Shown: positions 6,866-14,030, numbered from the stretch's first letter. The stretch: DNA of 14,051 bases from Bacillota bacterium (GCA_030705945.1 JAUZPS010000058.1:1-14051); one strand, 5' to 3'. Notes: generated from the sequence alone by a model not told the origin. Program-made: numbers and translations.

Positions 6866-7540
6866 ATGATTATTGAAGGCAAGGAATTAACTCTCGTTTA
6901 TGGTATTGACAAGGATGATGAAACATATGCGTTAAAAAATGTAAATATAAAGTTAACCGAAGGAGAAATGGTAGGAATAATAGGGCCTTCAGGAAGTGGA
7001 AAAAGCTCGCTGCTCTACATATTATCAGGAATGAAAACTCCCACAACTGGGAATGTTTTTTACAAAGATATGGTATTTGGGTCCATTTCTGATAACGAAA
7101 GGGCAAAGATTAGAAAACAAGAGTTCGGATTTATTTTTCAAAGACATTTTTTAATTGATTATTTATCAGTTATTGATAATGTGCTTGTAACAAGCAACAG
7201 TAAGGAGGACGCGATGGTAAGTAAAGCGATGACGATTTTAGAAAAGTTGAATATTAAACAACTTTCGAGAAGAAGACCTTATGAATTATCAGGAGGACAA
7301 CGACAAAGAGTAGCTATTGCGCGCGCTTTAATAAACAATCCTAAAGTTATTTTTGCTGATGAGCCTACCGCATCGCTGGATCATAAGAATGCAATGGAAG
7401 TAATGAGTGTTATTGAGGAATATAAACAAAATTCAACTATACTTATTGTGACACATGATAGATCTATTCTCCAAAATTCAGATCGGGTAATAAGTGTGTG
7501 GGATGGCTGTATCAAAGAAGAAGTTAATCAATACAAATAA
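6866..7540 (+). CDS. ABC transporter ATP-binding protein (LolD/MacB-like)
   Basis: This is the ATPase that drives the adjacent permease. Walker A is GPSGSGKSS at 40-48 (Lys46), the Q-loop lies in FGFIFQRHFL, the signature is LSGGQ at 141-145, Walker B is VIFADEP with Asp165 and the catalytic Glu166, and the switch His is His197 in VTHD. All catalytic residues are intact. The length of 224 residues is standard for the LolD/MacB-N/FtsE group. An AGGGGGT ribosome site lies within the end of the permease gene, and the ATG follows the permease stop by one base, so the two are translationally coupled. With the permease it would form a 2+2 complex. Whether it exports a substrate or only transmits force to an extracellular partner, such as the RCC1-like protein, is open. 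Confidence 0.93.
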   Translation: MIIEGKELTLVYGIDKDDETYALKNVNIKLTEGEMVGIIGPSGSGKSSLLYILSGMKTPTTGNVFYKDMVFGSISDNERAKIRKQEFGFIFQRHFLIDYLSVIDNVLVTSNSKEDAMVSKAMTILEKLNIKQLSRRRPYELSGGQRQRVAIARALINNPKVIFADEPTASLDHKNAMEVMSVIEEYKQNSTILIVTHDRSILQNSDRVISVWDGCIKEEVNQYK

Positions 7541-7599
7541 TTACAAGACTTTGCGCTTGCGGCATCCATACTCTGCTAAATATATGCAGCTATCCACTG

Positions 7600-7629
7600 A
7601 TTGTTTCAGTCCGATTTGACTAAAACAAT
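7600..7629. other. Hairpin downstream of the ABC operon
   Basis: ATTGTTTCAGTC (7600-7611) and GACTAAAACAAT (7618-7629) form a 12-bp stem with one mismatch and a six-base loop. No T-run follows on either strand, so it is not a standard intrinsic terminator. It may stabilise the 3' end of the operon transcript. Confidence 0.5.
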
Positions 7630-7690
7630 AGTAAATGTTTCAAAATTTAATTAATTAGGCTTTCAAGGCTGATTTGTAAAAATCTGATTA

Positions 7691-7731
7691 TTGCTTACAA
7701 AATAATTAACAAATAAAATTATTATGTAAGC
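7691..7731 (+). promoter_or_regulatory. Candidate promoter overlapped by an inverted repeat
   Basis: TTGCTT (7691-7696), 17 bases, then TAAAAT (7714-7719) resembles a sigma-A promoter with a weak -35 and a good -10. A 15-bp inverted repeat with one mismatch, GCTTACAAAATAATT (7693-7707) and AATTATTATGTAAGC (7717-7731), covers the -35, the -10 and the predicted start. It may be an operator controlling the cell-wall hydrolase gene that starts at 7786. No regulator can be named. Confidence 0.42.
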
Positions 7732-7785
7732 TGCATTTCTTATCTTATTTTTCAATAGAAATTTAATACGAGGGGATATGAACAG

Positions 7786-9204
7786 ATGAAAAAAATTACT
7801 GCATTTGTGGTCAGTTCTGCGCTTTTAGCAACAAGTATGCTATTTAACTTAAGCGGTGTCCAGGCTGGAGTTCAAAGCCAGATTTCAAGAAGCAAGGTAG
7901 AACAGAGGGCTTTTGATATGATTAATCTGAACTGGACTTTTTCAAGTTCCAGAAATTCTGTAATTTCACCTACATATGCTTCAGCTGTGACATTACCGAT
8001 ACAATTCGTAAATAAAACGACCCTCGCGACAACTGGAATTCCATATGCATGGGGTGGGCTGGACAGTTTGAATACCAATTCATATGAAGCGCCATGGGTC
8101 AGCTTCATAGATTCGGTTAATAAAGGCGCTTTTACAGGAAATGTAAATGCCCATGGAGGGTTAGGTTATGTTCCAGGTACATCAGGCCTTGATTGTTCTG
8201 GTTTTATACAAGCGGCTTTTGATATTAAGGACTATAAACAGTCAACGACAACTTTATTGAATAATTATTTTAACCCCATCAGTTTAAGTGATATTAAACA
8301 CATGGATATATTGGACCTACCTGGCAGTCATGTTGTGATTTTTGATAGCTGGGGTTCTTGGTACGGTATTGAGGGAGCGTTTACATATGAAGCAACACCG
8401 GATCAGACATATGGAGGTATACAAGGAACAAAAAAGTACTTTATTTCTAAATCTCAGATAAGTAAAGGGTATGTACCAGCAAGATATAAGTATATTATTG
8501 AAGATCAGGCAATACCTACGCCTACAATGACCCCGACAATAAAGCCAACGTCAACGTCAACACCAACTCCAACATCGACTCCAACATTGACTCCTACACC
8601 AACTCCTACGTCGACTTCAACATCGACCCCAAAATCAACTCCAACATTGACTCCTACAACAACTCCTACATCAACATCAACTTCTACGCCTACATCGACT
8701 TCAACATCGACCCCGACATCAATCCCAACACCAACACAAACTTCGACACCAATGCCCACGCCTTCTAACATTAGCTCGACAAGCTTGCCACATCCAGTTA
8801 ACACTGGATTGTACGCTAAAATTTCCGACTCGGTTGAGTTGGTAAATATGCGTTCTAGCGCTTCAGGGAGTTCGTCAATAATATGCGCTATTCCCAAAAA
8901 TAGTATTATTTTTGTAAATAACTATTATTTAGGGTGGTATCAGATAAATTATAATGGAATCCTAGGATGGACTTGGGGGGGCTATATAGCGCCTATTCCG
9001 AGTGGACAATTTGTTACTGTGAAAGATGTATATCAGTTGAATATCCGTAGTTCAGCGTCCACTACAGCGCAGATTATTGGTATAATCAAACAAAATCAAT
9101 TTGCTCAAGTACTTGGTTATTCAGGTGATAAACAATGGATGAAAGTTACTGTTGACAATATTCAAGGCTGGGCTTATGCGGCATATTTAAGTTATATTTA
9201 CTGA
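7786..9204 (+). CDS. Secreted NlpC/P60-like cell-wall hydrolase with TP linker and two SH3b domains
   Basis: This is a likely peptidoglycan endopeptidase or amidase acting outside the cell. Residues 1-27 are a signal peptide ending VQA/G. The catalytic region (about 75-240) carries GIPYAWGG, the nucleophile motif GLDCSGFIQAAF with Cys137, and SHVVIF with His182, as in NlpC/P60 and related CHAP-like folds. The third polar residue is not certain. Residues about 244-327 are a Thr/Pro/Ser linker. Two SH3_3-like domains follow: about 345-402 (VNMRSSASGSSSII, then GWTWGGYI) and about 408-472 (LNIRSSASTTAQIIG, then GWAYAAYL). Such domains target peptidoglycan. The GAGGGGA ribosome site precedes the ATG. 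An N-terminal enzyme with C-terminal SH3b domains joined by a TP linker is the reverse of the usual SH3-first order. It is probably monocistronic. Confidence 0.87.
   Translation: MKKITAFVVSSALLATSMLFNLSGVQAGVQSQISRSKVEQRAFDMINLNWTFSSSRNSVISPTYASAVTLPIQFVNKTTLATTGIPYAWGGLDSLNTNSYEAPWVSFIDSVNKGAFTGNVNAHGGLGYVPGTSGLDCSGFIQAAFDIKDYKQSTTTLLNNYFNPISLSDIKHMDILDLPGSHVVIFDSWGSWYGIEGAFTYEATPDQTYGGIQGTKKYFISKSQISKGYVPARYKYIIEDQAIPTPTMTPTIKPTSTSTPTPTSTPTLTPTPTPTSTSTSTPKSTPTLTPTTTPTSTSTSTPTSTSTSTPTSIPTPTQTSTPMPTPSNISSTSLPHPVNTGLYAKISDSVELVNMRSSASGSSSIICAIPKNSIIFVNNYYLGWYQINYNGILGWTWGGYIAPIPSGQFVTVKDVYQLNIRSSASTTAQIIGIIKQNQFAQVLGYSGDKQWMKVTVDNIQGWAYAAYLSYIY
8511..8766 (+). repeat. Low-complexity Thr-Pro/Thr-Ser codon repeat (linker)
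   Basis: About 250 bases of near-tandem ACN-CCN and TCN-ACN codons encode the flexible, probably glycosylated linker of the secreted hydrolase. The unit length varies between 6 and 12 bases, with phrases such as CCAACATTGACTCCTACA recurring at 8581 and 8641. Such tracts change length readily by slippage. The reverse strand shows a long Val/Gly/Asp frame that is only an artefact of this repeat. Confidence 0.85.
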
Positions 9205-9267
9205 TAAATAAGAAGTATTTCTATTTTATAATTGCTTAAAATACTGTATAGCTTTTTATATTAAGAG

Positions 9268-9292
9268 GACGGCGCCTTAGTAGGTAGCCGTC
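9268..9292 (+). terminator. Probable terminator hairpin after the hydrolase gene
   Basis: GACGGC (9268-9273) pairs with GCCGTC (9287-9292), and CCT with AGG extends the stem inside. A T-rich stretch (TAATCTTTT) follows, but it is interrupted by A and C, so termination may be partial. The hairpin lies 63 bases past the stop codon. Confidence 0.55.
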
Positions 9293-9485
9293 TAATCTTT
9301 TAGATTGGGCAAGTATGTGTTTTAATATATTCAAAATAAACAATGGGAATTGTTGGAGTTGCTTCCTTGAGATAGACGCAGAAACTTTCGGTAATTAAAC
9401 TTTAACCTTTCTGTAACAAATTTACTATTGAATATACTTATAATTGAAATATAGATTAAAAGTGTAAACATTCTTAAATGTATTT

Positions 9486-9588
9486 ACTAAGGGCGTTTCA
9501 AAAAATTCCTTGTTCAGGTTTTGCAAGGTGAGACCTAATACATCAAGTTTTTGAAACACCAAGTATATAAGTTTACTTTTTGATGCTG
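9486..9588. repeat. Short inverted-repeat element, family B, copy 2
   Basis: It opens ACTAAGGGCGTTTCAAAAA, as copy 1 does, continues ATTCCTTGTTCAGG, differs in the middle and rejoins at ATCAAGTTTTTGAAACACCA, with a decayed right end near TTTTTGATGCT. The inverted arms GTTTCAAAAA and TTTTTGAAAC are intact. Orientation is the same as the copy at 3231. Confidence 0.78.
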
Positions 9589-9686
9589 TCTAATGTTAAA
9601 TCTTTTTCGCAACTTATATAGTATGAAACTAATTTTATATTTGATCTTCAGTATCAAAAAATTATTATCTTTTGGGAGGAAGAACC

Positions 9687-11606
9687 ATGAGACGTACACG
9701 GTTTAATTCAACTATGCTAATATTATTAGCATTAAGTTTTGTTTTAACAGGCTGTTCAGGCTCTGTAAATTCTATAAAAATTAATAGGGGACCACAGCCA
9801 TCAAAAATAAAAACTAATCTAACACAAGAGTTAAAAACACCTCAAAAAGCTTTTTACAATAATAGGATTAGTGAAAATTTCTCTAAGGAATTGAGCGGAA
9901 TTGTTTATAATAACTATGTTGCTTCAGACTATAACCTCCTTTATGGATCTATGGGAGGTCTCGAGCTCTTTAAAATCTGTTCTTTGCTGGATATTAAGAC
10001 GTCCATTAAGGATGAGCCATATGATGAAAGTAAGCCAGAGTATAAATATCAAGGCAATTTTGTTCCAGCTTCCTTTTATGTGGAAAAGGATAAAACTAAG
10101 CTAAATATTAAGGTTAAAGGAAAAATTGATGACTATTTTGCTAAAACCCCTTATCCAGACGTTCAATATGAAATATTTAAAAATAGTAGACTAGTAAAGG
10201 GGAGCGGTATATATCAATATAAAGGTCAATTCTATTTGAATAATCTTGAAGACTTTCTAAAAGCGCTGGATATAAAATATTACATAGATAGATCTAGAAA
10301 TCTTACTTATGTCGGATCTTCAAAACCTACAAAAATAATTGGCAGGTTATTGGCTATGAATAAAATTGAAATTAATCATGGAGAGAAAAGTACAGTCAAT
10401 ATTCTATATAATTTTGATGATAATAAAATTCCAAATTATAGTGATATTGTCTTAAATATAAATGGTAAAAAGAATTACAGCTGCAAAATATATGATACTA
10501 ATAACAGAGGAAGGTCGGATTATTATTACTCTGCAATACTAAGAGATTTCAAATCAGGAAATGAGACTTTTTTACAAGTAAGTCTATCAGATACTCCAAA
10601 TTTTTCAAATGATGATACAGCAATATTTAAATTAACCTCCTCATATATCGTTCCTGTTTTCAATATGGAGGATTACGAAAAATGCTTAAACGGAAATTTC
10701 ACGCTTGAGACTGACACATCAGGAAACTGTACATTTAAGGATAAATTAAACAATATTGAAAAAGTGATAGATTTAAAAATTGATAAGTCAAATGCGGTCT
10801 TTAATATTGATCTAAGAGAAGAAAACATTGAACTTGATCCATCAGGAAAAATGCGCCTGTTGCTAATTTTTAGCGCTATTGATAAGATTAATTTCTTTCA
10901 TGTTACAATAGACAGCGAATATAAAAACGGAAGGTTTAAACCTGTTAAAGCAATTGTTGCCGATAAATACAATCATCTAGAAAATCCTGACTCATTAAAG
11001 GACCCATATAAGATTTTTTATCAATATGATTTAAACAATATGAATTTTAATGTATCTGGAAATGAAGTAATTGAGAAATTAAAGAGCATTAAAATAAACA
11101 ATTTGAATAATATAAATAATTCTTTAGTCACGATTGAATTAGAAAACGGGTATTACGCAAATGAGAGTATCGGTGAATTTACGCAAGGCTTTTCATTTAA
11201 CGCTGCTAAAAACAAAGGTATAAAAGAGTATACTAATTTCTCATTTTATAATGACAAAAATAAGGATTCATCAAATCTTTATGGGGAGAAAGGTCTTTGT
11301 GGTTTACTCGAGGTATTGGGGTATTATAGAGAAGAACCTTTAAGTACCATATTCCCAAACCATTCCATGACGAAAAGTAAAGTATATTCAGGTATGACTA
11401 TGCTAGGTAAAGCTGATATATTCATACTTGACTGCGATCTTCCTCGAGAATTGAGGACTGAAAAACGAAAAACTTATGAAGTGATTTACGCATGGATTCC
11501 CATTGATAACGAAAAGTTAGCGTATAATCTTGTTATTGCAGTACCTTTTGACGAAAAATCAGATAATTATGTTGCTATGGTAAAGAAAATGCTTAAAGCC
11601 TTTTGA
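9687..11606 (+). CDS. Large lipoprotein of unknown function with stalk-like segments
   Basis: The ATG at 9687 is preceded by GGGAGGAAG, which rules against the in-frame TTG at 9672 that lies within that ribosome site. The N-terminus is a lipoprotein signal, ending in the lipobox LTGC with Cys23 as the lipidated residue. The mature 617-residue chain should be anchored to the outer face of the membrane. Residues about 182-211 (FYLNNLEDFLKALDIKYYID, then RNLTYVG) resemble the repeats of copper amine oxidase-like N-terminal 'stalk' domains. An earlier GGLELFKICSLLDI segment may be a second one. The middle is rich in Asn, Lys and Tyr and looks like beta-sandwich material. The last 80 residues contain a compact alpha/beta-looking end (ADIFILDCDLP, then VIYAWIPID and AYNLVIAVPF). 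No enzyme motif is recognised. No other gene lies close enough to suggest an operon. Confidence 0.8.
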   Translation: MRRTRFNSTMLILLALSFVLTGCSGSVNSIKINRGPQPSKIKTNLTQELKTPQKAFYNNRISENFSKELSGIVYNNYVASDYNLLYGSMGGLELFKICSLLDIKTSIKDEPYDESKPEYKYQGNFVPASFYVEKDKTKLNIKVKGKIDDYFAKTPYPDVQYEIFKNSRLVKGSGIYQYKGQFYLNNLEDFLKALDIKYYIDRSRNLTYVGSSKPTKIIGRLLAMNKIEINHGEKSTVNILYNFDDNKIPNYSDIVLNINGKKNYSCKIYDTNNRGRSDYYYSAILRDFKSGNETFLQVSLSDTPNFSNDDTAIFKLTSSYIVPVFNMEDYEKCLNGNFTLETDTSGNCTFKDKLNNIEKVIDLKIDKSNAVFNIDLREENIELDPSGKMRLLLIFSAIDKINFFHVTIDSEYKNGRFKPVKAIVADKYNHLENPDSLKDPYKIFYQYDLNNMNFNVSGNEVIEKLKSIKINNLNNINNSLVTIELENGYYANESIGEFTQGFSFNAAKNKGIKEYTNFSFYNDKNKDSSNLYGEKGLCGLLEVLGYYREEPLSTIFPNHSMTKSKVYSGMTMLGKADIFILDCDLPRELRTEKRKTYEVIYAWIPIDNEKLAYNLVIAVPFDEKSDNYVAMVKKMLKAF

Positions 11607-11618
11607 AATAATTAATAT

Positions 11619-11725
11619 AGATAACCAAATGTAAAGTTTAATATCAGTTCGCTTTGAAAAGTCCTTTTTCAGCTGTTTGCGCGCAACTATATAAATCGTG
11701 AGAAAGATTTTACATTTGGTTATCT
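11619..11725. repeat. Palindromic element related to family A, after the lipoprotein gene
   Basis: Perfect 17-bp inverted termini, AGATAACCAAATGTAAA (11619-11635) and TTTACATTTGGTTATCT (11709-11725), bound about 107 bases. Inside is a second hairpin, in which GAAAA pairs with TTTTC between AGTTCGC and GCGCGCAACT. The CAAATGTAA and TTTACATTTG blocks are shared with family A, but in the opposite order. It starts 12 bases after the lipoprotein stop and could double as a transcript end. Confidence 0.72.
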
Positions 11726-11762
11726 TTAAATATAGAACTTTGAAGTATATCAAATATTTTTA

Positions 11763-11791
11763 TTGCTGTTTTTGAGTTTAAAGTATAAAAT
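11763..11791 (+). promoter_or_regulatory. Candidate sigma-A promoter of the cobalamin operon
   Basis: TTGCTG (11763-11768), 17 bases, then TAAAAT (11786-11791). An overlapping TATAAA at 11784 gives a 15-base spacer. Transcription would start near 11798, about 20 bases before the riboswitch. The -35 matches only in part. Confidence 0.42.
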
Positions 11792-11819
11792 AATCATAAC
11801 AATCAAATAAATGAATTAA

Positions 11820-11990
11820 ATAAGGTTTTGACTTATACAAACAAAAAATAAGTCAAATAATAGGGAAGTGAGTGAAAATCTCACACGGTCCCGCCGCTGT
11901 ATAAGACGAGCTTTTTTGTTATTGTCCACTGGTTATCCGGGAAGGCGTAAAAAAGCGATGACGCTTTAGTCAGAAGACCTGCCTTATGTT
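11820..11990 (+). ncRNA. Cobalamin (adenosylcobalamin) riboswitch
   Basis: The closing stem pairs ATAAGG (11820-11825) with CCTTAT (11982-11987). A perfect 10-bp P2 helix (TTTGACTTAT with ATAAGTCAAA) is followed by the conserved AATAGGGAA, the P3 hairpin GTGAG-TGAAAA-CTCAC, and the core CGGTCCCGCCGCTGTA. The 3' part has CCGGGAAGGCG and the B12 box AGTCAGAAGACCTGCC. It senses adenosylcobalamin and lowers expression of the downstream synthesis genes when the vitamin is plentiful. It lies upstream of cobO and cbiD, which fits. Confidence 0.95.
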
Positions 11991-12216
11991 TTCTAGCAGC
12001 ACATACTCTACGAGTGATAGAGGGGGTGTCATAAATTATATCTATAATTTGGTATTTTTCATCCCTTAACTTTTACAGAGTATAAAGTTTAATATAATTG
12101 TTTGTAATTATTAATCATCTGACTTAAATAAGGTAAATGGTTTATAATTAATAATTATTTTTGAGAGATTTTTTATTGTTCGGGTATCATATTTATAAGA
12201 TTGTAAGTTAAGGTAG
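11991..12216 (+). promoter_or_regulatory. Riboswitch expression platform and long leader
   Basis: After the aptamer there are 226 bases before cobO with no open frame. A hairpin CTCTA-TAGAG (12006-12022) leads to GGGGGTGTC. The AT-only hairpin AAATTATA-TC-TATAATTT (12033-12050) is followed by GGTATTTTTC and could be the regulated terminator, though it is weak. A further imperfect hairpin pairs TTAACTTT with AAAGTTTAA near 12067-12090. The ribosome site lies about 220 bases from the aptamer, so control by termination is more likely than direct masking of the start. Confidence 0.5.
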
Positions 12217-12756
12217 GTGGTTAAACTGCAAAAAGGTTTAGTTCATGTATATACCGGAAACGGCAAAGGTAAGACGACAGCTGCTGTCGGTCTGGGGGTC
12301 CGGGCGTATGGCAGAGGTTTCAAGATCCTTATGATCCAATTCCTTAAGGGAGCAGATTCAGGTGAAATAATAGCGTTAGAAAGGTTTAGTCCGGATTTAA
12401 TAATAAAAAGGGATAAGCAAAGCAGCAAATTTACATGGAATATGAATGATGAGGAGAAGGATGAAGCAAAAGCTGCCGCAGGCAAGCTCCTTAGCCAGGC
12501 TATAATAGAAGCAAAAAGCGCTAAATGGGATATGCTTATTCTGGATGAAATATTTGCGGCAATTTCTACAGGATTTATAGATAAACAAGAAGTAATTGAC
12601 TTTATTTTAAATAAACCGGACAAACTTGAGGTTGTCCTCACAGGTAGAAATGTTCCCGAGGATATCATTGAAATTGCGGATTATGTTTCAGAAATCAATT
12701 CGGTAAAACATCCTTTTGACAAGGGCATCAATGCTAGAATAGGGATAGAAAGCTAA
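12217..12756 (+). CDS. cobO: ATP:corrinoid adenosyltransferase (CobA/CobO/BtuR family)
   Basis: This cytoplasmic enzyme transfers the adenosyl group of ATP to the cobalt of a reduced corrinoid, giving the adenosylated form needed later in B12 synthesis. The P-loop is TGNGKGKTT at about 13-21, followed by the family's ILMIQFLKG segment, WDMLILDEIFAAISTGFID (Walker B-like), and VVLTGRNVP ending in the HPFDKGINARIGIES tail. At 179 residues it is full length. The GTG at 12217 is taken as the start, but AGGTGG at 12215-12220 is better placed for a CTG at 12226. That CTG would give the family's usual MQKGLVHVYTGNGKGK N-terminus. The gene lies under the cobalamin riboswitch and 18 bases before cbiD. 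Confidence 0.92.
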   Translation: MVKLQKGLVHVYTGNGKGKTTAAVGLGVRAYGRGFKILMIQFLKGADSGEIIALERFSPDLIIKRDKQSSKFTWNMNDEEKDEAKAAAGKLLSQAIIEAKSAKWDMLILDEIFAAISTGFIDKQEVIDFILNKPDKLEVVLTGRNVPEDIIEIADYVSEINSVKHPFDKGINARIGIES

Positions 12757-12774
12757 AATTAAAAGGTAGAAACG

Positions 12775-13890
12775 ATGGAAGACTATGTAAGCATAAACGG
12801 AAGAAAATTCAAAAAGGGTTATACAACAGGGTCATGCGCAGCTGCAGCATCAAAGGCTGCGGTGGCTATGCTTGCTTCAGGAACAATAATTGACAAGATC
12901 TGTATTGATACCCCCAGTGGCATAAGGCTTAATCTTCCTTTATCCGATGTAGAATTAAATGGGAAGAGCGCAAAGTGTTCAGTTATAAAGGATGGCGGAG
13001 ATGACCCGGATGTTACTAATGGACTTAAGATCTTTGCGTCAGTGATTTTTACTTGTGATAACGCTATAACCCTAAAAACAGGGGAGGGTATAGGAATTGT
13101 TACACTTCCAGGCCTGAAGGTTGAAGTTGGAAAACCCGCGATAAATCCCGTTCCTTACAGGATGATAATGAAAGAAGTACGGGAGGTTCTGCCTGAAGGA
13201 AAAGGAGTAGAAATAACTTTAAGTGTTCCGGGCGGAGAAGTAATAGCGTTAAGAACCTATAACCCTAAGCTTGGCATAATCGGAGGGATATCAATACTTG
13301 GAACTACAGGAATTGTAAACCCTATGTCTGAAGATGCATGGAAGGATGCTTTAGAGTTAGAGCTTAGTGTTATTGCCGCGAAAGGAATCAAAGTTGTAGT
13401 ATTTACATTTGGTAATTATGGCGAAGATTTTGCGAAGAATCAATTGAATATTCAGGATGACAGAATTGTAAAAGTCAGTAATTTTATTGGTTTTATGTTG
13501 GATAAAGCTACGGAGTATAAATTTGAAAAACTGCTTCTTATAGGCCACCTTGGCAAGCTTATAAAAGTTGCGGCGGGTATTTTCCAAACCCATAGCAGAG
13601 TAGCTGACGCAAGGAGGGAAATAATGGCCGCGTATGCGGCTCTTGAAGGAGCGTCAAATGAAGATGTTGCAAAAATTTATGATTGCGTTACTACCGAAAG
13701 CGCTGCTTTGATTATTAAAGAACGCTCTCTTACAAGTGTTTTTGACAGAATCGCCGCTAACTCATCAAAGCGTTGCAGTGAGTATGTATTTAATAAAATT
13801 GATGTTGGAACGGTTGTATTTAATGAATATAATGTACTTTTATCGATGGATGATAAGGCAAAAGAGATTATACATGAATTGAAAAAGTAA
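12775..13890 (+). CDS. cbiD: Cobalt-precorrin-5B (C1)-methyltransferase CbiD
   Basis: CbiD methylates C-1 of cobalt-precorrin-5B using S-adenosylmethionine in the anaerobic (cobalt-early) cobalamin pathway, in the cytoplasm. The 371 residues match the family's full length. The diagnostic N-terminal GYTTGSCAAAASKAA lies at 15-29. DGGDDPDVTNGLKIFASV and GEGIGIVTLPGLKVEVGKPA follow, then AINPVPYRMI, a GTTGIVNPMSEDAW stretch, and the late LLIGHLGKLIKVAAGIFQTHSR region. AAAAGGTAG precedes the ATG. It is separated by 18 bases from cobO and is probably cotranscribed under the riboswitch. Downstream, a family B repeat fills most of the gap to the next gene. The presence of cbiD points to the anaerobic route. 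Confidence 0.96.
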   Translation: MEDYVSINGRKFKKGYTTGSCAAAASKAAVAMLASGTIIDKICIDTPSGIRLNLPLSDVELNGKSAKCSVIKDGGDDPDVTNGLKIFASVIFTCDNAITLKTGEGIGIVTLPGLKVEVGKPAINPVPYRMIMKEVREVLPEGKGVEITLSVPGGEVIALRTYNPKLGIIGGISILGTTGIVNPMSEDAWKDALELELSVIAAKGIKVVVFTFGNYGEDFAKNQLNIQDDRIVKVSNFIGFMLDKATEYKFEKLLLIGHLGKLIKVAAGIFQTHSRVADARREIMAAYAALEGASNEDVAKIYDCVTTESAALIIKERSLTSVFDRIAANSSKRCSEYVFNKIDVGTVVFNEYNVLLSMDDKAKEIIHELKK

Positions 13891-13901
13891 GATGATGTTT
13901 T

Positions 13902-14008
13902 ATTTAGTATCAAAAAAACTTAGCAACTGGTAGTTTCAAAAACTTGATATAATGAGTTTTCATCATACAAAACTTGAACAAGGAATTTTTTGAGACGCCA
14001 TTACTTAA
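13902..14008. repeat. Short inverted-repeat element, family B, copy 3 (inverted)
   Basis: In reverse complement it matches copy 1 over most of its length: GGCGTCTCAAAAAATTCC, TTGTTCAAG, CATTATATCAAG, then CCAGTTGCTAAG and TTTTTTGATACTAA. The inverted arms are GTTTCAAAAA (from 13933) and TTTTTTGAGACG (13986-13997). It lies between cbiD and the next gene, where it would be transcribed as a hairpin within the operon. Confidence 0.82.
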
Positions 14009-14030
14009 CGAGGTCAGGAGCACGTAAAGA

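Larger units (their letters stand above)
9205..9671. other. Intergenic region of 467 bases: one hairpin and one family B repeat
   Basis: No convincing coding frame is seen. The GC-rich hairpin at 9268-9292 follows the hydrolase gene. A TATAAT at 9439-9444 lacks a matching -35, and the family B element occupies 9486-9588. A TATAGT at 9617-9622 is the nearest possible -10 for the lipoprotein gene, but its -35 is poor. The promoter of that gene is therefore not identified. Confidence 0.6.

Noticed and set aside
7600..7629. Intrinsic terminator of the ABC operon
   Set aside because: The stem is good but no T-run follows on either strand, so it is listed only as a hairpin.
8511..8766. CRISPR or minisatellite array
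   Set aside because: The repeats are codon-level and vary in length, there are no unique spacers, and the frame is kept throughout.
8505..8897. Minus-strand frame of 130 residues over the TP linker, rich in Val, Gly and Asp
   Set aside because: It is the reverse reading of a codon repeat in the secreted hydrolase and has no ribosome site or family resemblance.
9268..9310. c-di-GMP riboswitch suggested by GGTAGCCG
   Set aside because: The other conserved blocks of that class are absent; the sequence is a simple hairpin.
9439..9444. TATAAT as a promoter for the lipoprotein gene
   Set aside because: No acceptable -35 lies 16-18 bases upstream, and a repeat separates it from the gene.
9672..9686. 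TTG start for the lipoprotein
   Set aside because: It falls in the GGGAGGAAG ribosome site; ATG 9687 gives a normal lipoprotein signal.
9901..10104. A 67-residue plus-strand frame within the lipoprotein gene
   Set aside because: It lies in an alternative frame inside a long gene with good start and signal peptide.
12243..12668. Minus-strand 141-residue frame opposite cobO
   Set aside because: It is fully covered by a strongly conserved gene on the plus strand; codon and residue composition look like a shadow frame.
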